From: Deltaproteobacteria bacterium
GTDB lineage: Bacteria; Desulfobacterota; Desulfobacteria; Desulfobacterales; JAFDCJ01
Reading direction: 5' to 3'
Assembly: GCA_024277475.1 (NCBI GenBank)
Contig: JAJRVC010000367.1
Span: forward strand, 1-11,478
DNA: 11,478 nucleotides
The notes beneath the pieces were generated by a model. The model did not search any database, was not told the origin of the DNA, and saw only the letters and a program-made list of their open reading frames with translations. How positions within the stretch are numbered: position 1 is the stretch's first letter; each line of letters starts with the position of its first letter. The translations under genes were made by a program, and so were the position numbers. Of the stretch, positions 7,276 to 11,478 are shown piece after piece.

Positions 7276-7313
7276 TCAATTCATACCGCATCCTGTCATT
7301 GGTTTTCCTCCTT
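7276..7313 (-). other. Orphan Shine-Dalgarno and start, 7-codon frame
   Basis: On the minus strand AAGGAGG (7313-7307), a perfect anti-16S match, is followed after 7 nt by ATG (7299-7297). The frame reads MTGCGMN and then stops (TGA, 7278-7276). It begins 54 nt beyond the livF stop on the same strand, exactly where another operon gene would start. Either this is a scar of a lost gene whose body has been deleted up to the converging PBP gene, or it is a very small ORF. The start signal is clear; its meaning is inference. Confidence 0.45.
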
Positions 7314-7353
7314 AATAATCCAGTAATCGGTGATCAGAAACCTGCAACCATGT

Positions 7354-8058
7354 TCATATTCCTAAAAACGCCGCCTTAACTTTTTCATTTTCCATCAATT
7401 CAGACCCGGTCCCCTTTATTGTAATACGACCATTTTCAAGGACATAGGCCCGGTCGCACATGGCTAGGGTCTGGGTGACGTTTTGTTCCACCAGCATAAT
7501 GGTCACCCCCTCTTCTTTGATTTGTTTGATCATGGCGAAAATTTCCTGAACCAAAATTGGCGCCAGTCCCAGGGAGGGTTCATCAAACATCATCAGTTTG
7601 GGCAGCGACATCAGGCCCCGGCCGACGGCCAGCATTTGCTGCTCCCCACCTGACAGAGTGCCGGCCATCTGTTTTTTACGCTCCTCCAGTCGCGGAAAAA
7701 TTTCGTAAACATGCCTCAGGGTCTCCTGGCGCCGGCCTTTTGCCTTCCCATAAAGAGAGCCCATGATGAGGTTTTCCTCCACGGTCATGTCGACAAACAG
7801 GCGGCGTCCTTCCGGTACGTGAACAACTCCATGTTGAATAATGTTATGGGGCGGGCAGTGGTCCAGGCGGATGCCGTCAAGTTCAATGCTACCCTTTTGC
7901 GGTGTGAGCAACGAGGAGATGGTTTTGATGGTGGTGGATTTTCCCGCCCCGTTGGCGCCGATCAATACCAGGATCTCGTTTTTATGCACGTCAAAAGTCA
8001 CATCCCACAAAACCTGCAGGTCGCCGTAAAAGACGTCGATATGATTAACCTTGAGCAT
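7354..8058 (-). CDS. livF: Branched-chain amino acid ABC transporter ATPase LivF
   Basis: LivF is one of two cytoplasmic ATPases that power a LIV/HAAT-type importer. It has 234 residues, typical for the family. Walker A is GANGAGKST (34-42), the signature is LSGGEQQ (135-141), Walker B is LMMFDEP (155-161) with catalytic Glu160, and VPEGRRLF (81-88) is the LivF hallmark. The H-loop position reads VEQN with Gln in place of His, which is usual for LivF. The start overlaps the end of livG by 14 nt, with GGGGGA just upstream, so the two ATPases are probably co-translated. It is the last intact gene of the operon and converges with the PBP gene. Confidence 0.96.
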   Translation of the reverse strand: MLKVNHIDVFYGDLQVLWDVTFDVHKNEILVLIGANGAGKSTTIKTISSLLTPQKGSIELDGIRLDHCPPHNIIQHGVVHVPEGRRLFVDMTVEENLIMGSLYGKAKGRRQETLRHVYEIFPRLEERKKQMAGTLSGGEQQMLAVGRGLMSLPKLMMFDEPSLGLAPILVQEIFAMIKQIKEEGVTIMLVEQNVTQTLAMCDRAYVLENGRITIKGTGSELMENEKVKAAFLGI

Positions 8059-8773
8059 ATTCTTCCCCCAGATAGGCTTCGATCACCGCAGGATTGTTGG
8101 CCACCTCTTGCGGTGTGCCTTCGGCGATGGTCTGTCCAAAATTATAGGCATGGATGCGGTCTGAAATCGTCATGATGACCTTCATGATATGCTCGACAAT
8201 GATGATGGTCACTCCGTTGTCGCGAATTTTTCGAATCAACTCGATGGCCTCGTCCAGCTCGGTAGGATTCAATCCGGCCGCAGTTTCGTCCAGCAGCAAC
8301 AGCTTGGGCTTGGTCGCCAGTGCCCGGGCGATTTCAAGGCGTTTCCGGCCCCCGATGGGAAGGCTTTTGGCCAGTTTATCGGTTTCGGAGGCAAGGTTGC
8401 AGAAGTCCAGCACACTGTGGGCTTCCTTGCGGGCTTCGGCAATGGTATTGACCCGGCAAAACGCTGAAGCGGTGACATTTTCCAGGACCGTCATGCGGGC
8501 CAGGGGTTTGACCACCTGAAAGGTGCGGCCGATGCCCAGTTTGCAAATCTGGTAGGTTTTCAGACCCTTTATGCTCCGGCCGGCAAAAAGGATATCGCCC
8601 GAGGTGATAGGGAAAAAATGATTGATGCAGTTAAAAGTGGTGGTTTTTCCCGAACCGTTGGGCCCGATCAGACCCATGATTTCGCCCTGATTCACATCAA
8701 AGGAGACATCGTTGACGGCCGTAAGGCCCCCAAAAATTTTTGTCAGATTTTTTACTTCAAGCAGTTTTGCCAT
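8045..8773 (-). CDS. livG: Branched-chain amino acid ABC transporter ATPase LivG
   Basis: This is the second ATPase of the LIV-type importer, expected to pair with LivF under the LivH-LivM channel. The 242 residues include Walker A GPNGSGKT (37-44), the Q-loop RTFQ (83-86), Walker B LLLLDET (158-164, Glu163) and the H-loop His205 (IIVEHIMKVI). The signature reads LPIGGRKRLEIARAL (138-152). LivG proteins often have Pro at the second position, and the key Gly141 is kept, so I take it as functional. AHSVLDFCNL and the C-terminal NNPAVIEAYLGEEYA are typical of LivG. A strong GGGGA lies shortly before the ATG, in the 18-nt gap after livM. Confidence 0.96.
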   Translation of the reverse strand: MAKLLEVKNLTKIFGGLTAVNDVSFDVNQGEIMGLIGPNGSGKTTTFNCINHFFPITSGDILFAGRSIKGLKTYQICKLGIGRTFQVVKPLARMTVLENVTASAFCRVNTIAEARKEAHSVLDFCNLASETDKLAKSLPIGGRKRLEIARALATKPKLLLLDETAAGLNPTELDEAIELIRKIRDNGVTIIIVEHIMKVIMTISDRIHAYNFGQTIAEGTPQEVANNPAVIEAYLGEEYAQG

Positions 8774-8791
8774 ATCTTCCCCATTTATTGC

Positions 8792-9754
8792 TCAGCTGGA
8801 CGGCTTGATTCGCAAAACATTGCGTTTGATTTTGGGCCAGTCACCCACAACGCCGTTGGCCAAAAACATGATCACAAAGATAACCAGCAATCCGAAGGCC
8901 ATGGCATGTCCCTGGCTGATCCATTTGGGGGCCAGGCCGAAAAATGAACTGCGAAAGGTTTCTTGCAGCCCCACCATGATAAAGGCGCCCACCGCCGGCC
9001 CCCAGATGGTGCCAACGCCGCCCACAATGCCCACCAGGATGGCCATGATGGAGATAAAATGCAGGGAAAACACCACCTCCGGATCAATAAAGGCCATGTA
9101 GTTCATGTAAAAGGCGCCGGCCAGGCCGGTAAAAAACGAACTGACCAGCAGCGACATATTTTTATAAAGCACGGTGTTAATGCCCAGAGACTCGGCGGCA
9201 TCCTGGTCTTCCCGGATGGAAACGAAATAGTAGCCCCATTTGGAATTCATGATCAGCTGGATGCTGAAAATGCATGCCAGCGCCAGGGCCATTGAAATAT
9301 AGTAATAGGGCAGTTTGCTTTTAAAGCTTTGAATGATGAGAATGCCCACCATTCCGTCGGTTAAACTTTCCCAGTTGGTGGCAATCAGCCGGAAGATTTC
9401 ACTGCCGGCCAAAGTCGCCAGGGCAAAATAGGGCCCTCGCAGTCGGAAACAGACCCAGCCCACAAACAGGCCGGCCAGCATGGCGGCCGGGCCGCCCAAC
9501 AGCATGCCCCACCAGGCCGATATCCCCAGTTTGGTTACCACGATCCCGGCGGTGTACGCCCCGACACCGAAAAAAATGGCATGGCCGAAGGACACTTGTC
9601 CGGTATATCCGGCCAGCAGGTTCCAGGAGGACCCGATGATCACCCACAAAAAAATGATGATCATCAAATGCTGGTAATAGCTGGACTGGATCACCAGGGG
9701 AAAGAGCAAAAAGCAAATCCCTAAAATAATCAAGGCAAGATTTTTTTTCTTCAT
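8792..9754 (-). CDS. livM: Branched-chain amino acid ABC transporter permease LivM
   Basis: LivM is an inner-membrane permease that forms the translocation path together with LivH. The 320 residues are mostly hydrophobic, with about nine membrane segments by eye. Family marks are NLLAGYTGQVSFGHAIFFGVGAY (45-67), the cytoplasmic coupling loop SIREDQDAAESLGIN (169-183) that contacts an ATPase, and GGVGTIWGPAVGAF (245-258). The basic C-tail (KIKRNVLRIK) should be cytoplasmic. It begins 8 nt after the livH stop, and an AGAGGG overlapping that stop serves as ribosome binding site, so the two permeases are tightly coupled. No defect is seen. Confidence 0.96.
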   Translation of the reverse strand: MKKKNLALIILGICFLLFPLVIQSSYYQHLMIIIFLWVIIGSSWNLLAGYTGQVSFGHAIFFGVGAYTAGIVVTKLGISAWWGMLLGGPAAMLAGLFVGWVCFRLRGPYFALATLAGSEIFRLIATNWESLTDGMVGILIIQSFKSKLPYYYISMALALACIFSIQLIMNSKWGYYFVSIREDQDAAESLGINTVLYKNMSLLVSSFFTGLAGAFYMNYMAFIDPEVVFSLHFISIMAILVGIVGGVGTIWGPAVGAFIMVGLQETFRSSFFGLAPKWISQGHAMAFGLLVIFVIMFLANGVVGDWPKIKRNVLRIKPSS

Positions 9755-9762
9755 CGTACCCT

Positions 9763-10638
9763 CTACACTTTGGTCAGGCGTTTGAGGCCGCCGGGTAAAA
9801 ACACCAGCACCAGTACGAATATGACAAAACCAACCATTTCCTTATAGCCCATCCCGATGTAGGTGGCTCCCAGCGATTCGGCAATTCCCAGAACCACGCC
9901 ACCGACGATGGCCCCCACCGTGCTGCCCAGTCCGCCGAGGATGGTAATCACAAAAGCTTTTAAGGTAAACGGGCCGCCAATGTCGGGATAGAGGTAAAAT
10001 ATCGGCATCAGCAATGTCCCGGCGGCCGCCACCAGTGCCGATCCCAACCCGAAGGTGATGATAGTGATGCGGGTGGAGTTGACGCCCATGAGGGTGGCGG
10101 CTTCTTTGTCCTGGGCGGTGGCCCGGATGGAACGGCCCATGTCGGTTTTGAGCATAAACCAGAACAGCGCGGCGGTAAACAGCACGGCGATAGCGAAAGC
10201 GATGCACATGGGCAGGTTAAACGAAAGTTTGCCGAGAAAAAGGGCAGTGCCTGAATACGGAGTTTTGACGGTTTTGTAATCGGATGAAAAGATGAAGCGG
10301 GCCGTTTCGGTGAGCACCATACCGATCCCCACGGTCATCAACACCTGGTTTTCCGGTAGAATGGAATCAATTTTCATCAGGGGGTTCAAAAGGAATTTCT
10401 GCAGAAAAGCACCCAGCAAAAACAGGGCCGGCATGGCCACCAGAAGCGATACATAAGGATCGATGTGCAGGTAAGCAGAAAGAACAAATGTGATATACAT
10501 GGCCACCATCATGAGCTGGCCGTGGGCCAGGTTGATAATGCCCATCACGCCCATGATCAGCGTCATGCCGATGCCGATCAGGCCGTAAATTCCCCCGATA
10601 AGCAGGCCGGAGACAATTGTTTGGAGGAAAACATCCAT
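9763..10638 (-). CDS. livH: Branched-chain amino acid ABC transporter permease LivH
   Basis: LivH is the other inner-membrane permease of the importer. The 291 residues match the family. It opens with a hydrophobic [21 protein letters not shown] segment, then the conserved [10 protein letters not shown] (35-44). The coupling loop reads [17 protein letters not shown] (171-187), and [19 protein letters not shown] (223-241) is the typical late transmembrane motif. About eight membrane segments are visible. AAAGGA stands 7-8 nt before the ATG. The gene follows the binding-protein gene after a 143-nt gap that holds a strong stem-loop. The real substrate (leucine-type amino acid, aromatic acid, urea or other) cannot be read from the permeases. 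Confidence 0.96.
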   Translation of the reverse strand: MDVFLQTIVSGLLIGGIYGLIGIGMTLIMGVMGIINLAHGQLMMVAMYITFVLSAYLHIDPYVSLLVAMPALFLLGAFLQKFLLNPLMKIDSILPENQVLMTVGIGMVLTETARFIFSSDYKTVKTPYSGTALFLGKLSFNLPMCIAFAIAVLFTAALFWFMLKTDMGRSIRATAQDKEAATLMGVNSTRITIITFGLGSALVAAAGTLLMPIFYLYPDIGGPFTLKAFVITILGGLGSTVGAIVGGVVLGIAESLGATYIGMGYKEMVGFVIFVLVLVFLPGGLKRLTKV

Positions 10639-10729
10639 GTGGCGTTCCTTTCAGCCGGGGTCAGAGGCCGTGTAAGAAGCTGTATAGCAAAGCAATCTTT
10701 TTTTAAAATTTGAAACACGCGCGATTGAT

Positions 10730-10758
10730 AACCGCCCCCGGCAGCGCCGGGGACGGTT
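10730..10758 (-). promoter_or_regulatory. Strong 13-bp stem-loop between binding protein and livH
   Basis: Positions 10730-10742 pair with 10746-10758 around a 3-nt loop. As RNA from the minus strand all 13 pairs form, one of them a G-U wobble; from the plus strand that pair would be a C-A mismatch. It starts 23 nt after the binding-protein stop. No U-run follows directly, so a classic terminator is unlikely. A 3' stabiliser or partial attenuator that gives more binding protein than permease is the reasonable reading, as is common in ABC importer operons. Confidence 0.6.
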
Positions 10759-10781
10759 TGGCGTGTAAAGAGGCAGGTCGG

Positions 10782-11478
10782 TTATTTATAACCCCAGACC
10801 TTGAGCCAGTCCACCGGGTACGCCAGCTTGGCGGTGGCATGTTCTGTGGGCCAGACCAGCTCTAGGTTTCCGTTGATCCACTGCACGGCATAGGTGGCGG
10901 CTTTATTCTGGTTTTTCATTTTTCCCCAGGTGGTAAATTTCACCGGGCCGAAAACCGTCTCCATGTCGGTGGCATCCAGCGCTTTTTTGATATCCGTGTT
11001 TTTATAGGATTTGGCGCGTTTGAGGACATCGGCGATTACGTAGCAGGCCGCGTAGGCTTCGGCACCATGGTAGTCCACCGATTTGCCGTAGCGGGCCTTG
11101 AACTTGTTGTAAAAATCCATGGCCCCGGGAAAGGGCAGTACCTGGTGCCAGAGGGTGGCGGAAACAACGTAGTTGGATGCCACGCCGGCGTTTTCTGTAA
11201 ACTCGGGCAGGGTAAAACCCGCCGCCCCGCCGATAAACAGCTTGGGGGTCAGCTTCAGTTCCCGTGCCTGCTTCATCAGCAACGAGGCGTCCATGATGTA
11301 GGAAATCATGTAAACGATATCCGGGTTTTTTTGCTTGACCTGAATCAGCACGGGTTTGAAGTCAATGCCGCCGTGCTCGTAGCCCTCTTTCAAAACTACC
11401 TTGTAGCCCAGTTTTTCGCAGCTTTTTTCGAATTTTTTAGCACCCTTGGTGCCGAACAGGGAGTTTTCGTACAAAATG
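10782..11478 (-). CDS. livK: Branched-chain amino acid binding protein, partial
   Basis: This is the C-terminal ~232 residues of a periplasmic solute-binding protein (Peripla_BP_6 / Leu-Ile-Val type) of the importer. The N-terminus, with its signal peptide and first lobe, lies beyond position 11478; the frame continues through the window edge, so the TTG at 11474 is not the true start. The visible part begins at the 'YENSLFGTKGAKKFEK' helix, then YEHGGIDFKPVLIQVKQKNPDIVYM and ALLMKQAREL-type segments typical of the fold, then YGKSVDYHGAEAYAACYVIADVLKRA. It ends TAKLAYPVDWLKVWGYK with a stop at 10782-10784. In the family this protein captures the substrate and delivers it to LivHM. It is the first gene of the transporter operon seen here and leads livHMGF. 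The ligand is not predictable from this half. Confidence 0.92.
   Translation of the reverse strand, partial: ILYENSLFGTKGAKKFEKSCEKLGYKVVLKEGYEHGGIDFKPVLIQVKQKNPDIVYMISYIMDASLLMKQARELKLTPKLFIGGAAGFTLPEFTENAGVASNYVVSATLWHQVLPFPGAMDFYNKFKARYGKSVDYHGAEAYAACYVIADVLKRAKSYKNTDIKKALDATDMETVFGPVKFTTWGKMKNQNKAATYAVQWINGNLELVWPTEHATAKLAYPVDWLKVWGYK

Noticed and set aside
7106..7291. Minus-strand 61-codon frame over the PBP 3' end
   Set aside because: It is mostly antisense to conserved PBP codons and resembles no protein; only the separate start signal at 7299 is notable.
7266..7331. 7-bp inverted repeat (ACCGATT / AATCGGT) as terminator between PBP and livF
   Set aside because: The 52-nt spacer and absence of a U-tract make it a poor terminator; likely chance.
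8318..8362. LivG signature LPIGGRKR as a defect
   Set aside because: LivG proteins commonly have Pro in place of Ser here and the essential glycine is kept; the other ATPase motifs are intact.

Overview
This window looks like a piece of a deltaproteobacterial chromosome, probably a sulfate reducer of the Desulfobacterota. That is inferred from overall protein flavour and gene mix (long-form HisG, EngB/Era beside his genes, a complete LIV-type transporter). No rRNA or other phylogenetic marker is present to confirm it.

Layout. Positions 1-808 have no convincing gene. This stretch holds several inverted repeats, including a 14-bp perfect pair enclosing about 87 nt, followed directly by an ~80-nt imperfect hairpin. 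Then comes ogt (809-1291, +), a DNA-alkylation repair methyltransferase. It converges on a minus-strand cluster that reads, in transcription order, hisI, hisG, aminotransferase remnant, engB, era (4405 down to 1323). hisI and hisG encode two steps of histidine biosynthesis and overlap by 4 nt. engB and era are GTPases for large- and small-subunit ribosome assembly. Between hisG and engB lies only the last ~80 codons of a PLP-dependent aminotransferase. Its homology starts right at the hisG stop codon and its tail runs into a heptameric tandem repeat, which suggests a deletion removed the rest of the gene.

A 381-bp divergent intergenic region separates hisI from a full-length class A penicillin-binding protein (4787-7216, +), the bifunctional enzyme of cell-wall synthesis. 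The rest of the window is a minus-strand branched-chain amino acid (LIV/HAAT) ABC transporter operon, in transcription order: binding protein (cut by the window edge at 11478), a strong stem-loop, livH, livM, livG, livF. The transporter genes are tightly packed, with gaps of 8 and 18 nt and one 14-nt overlap. Just past livF, on the same strand, there is a textbook Shine-Dalgarno and ATG whose frame closes after seven codons. It may be the scar of a lost next gene or a very small ORF.

Most of the window is ordinary core metabolism, cell-wall and transport genes. The places worth a second look are the gene-free structured region at 391-590, the truncated aminotransferase with its heptamer repeat, and the orphan translation start after livF. 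I do not see a clear new multi-gene system.
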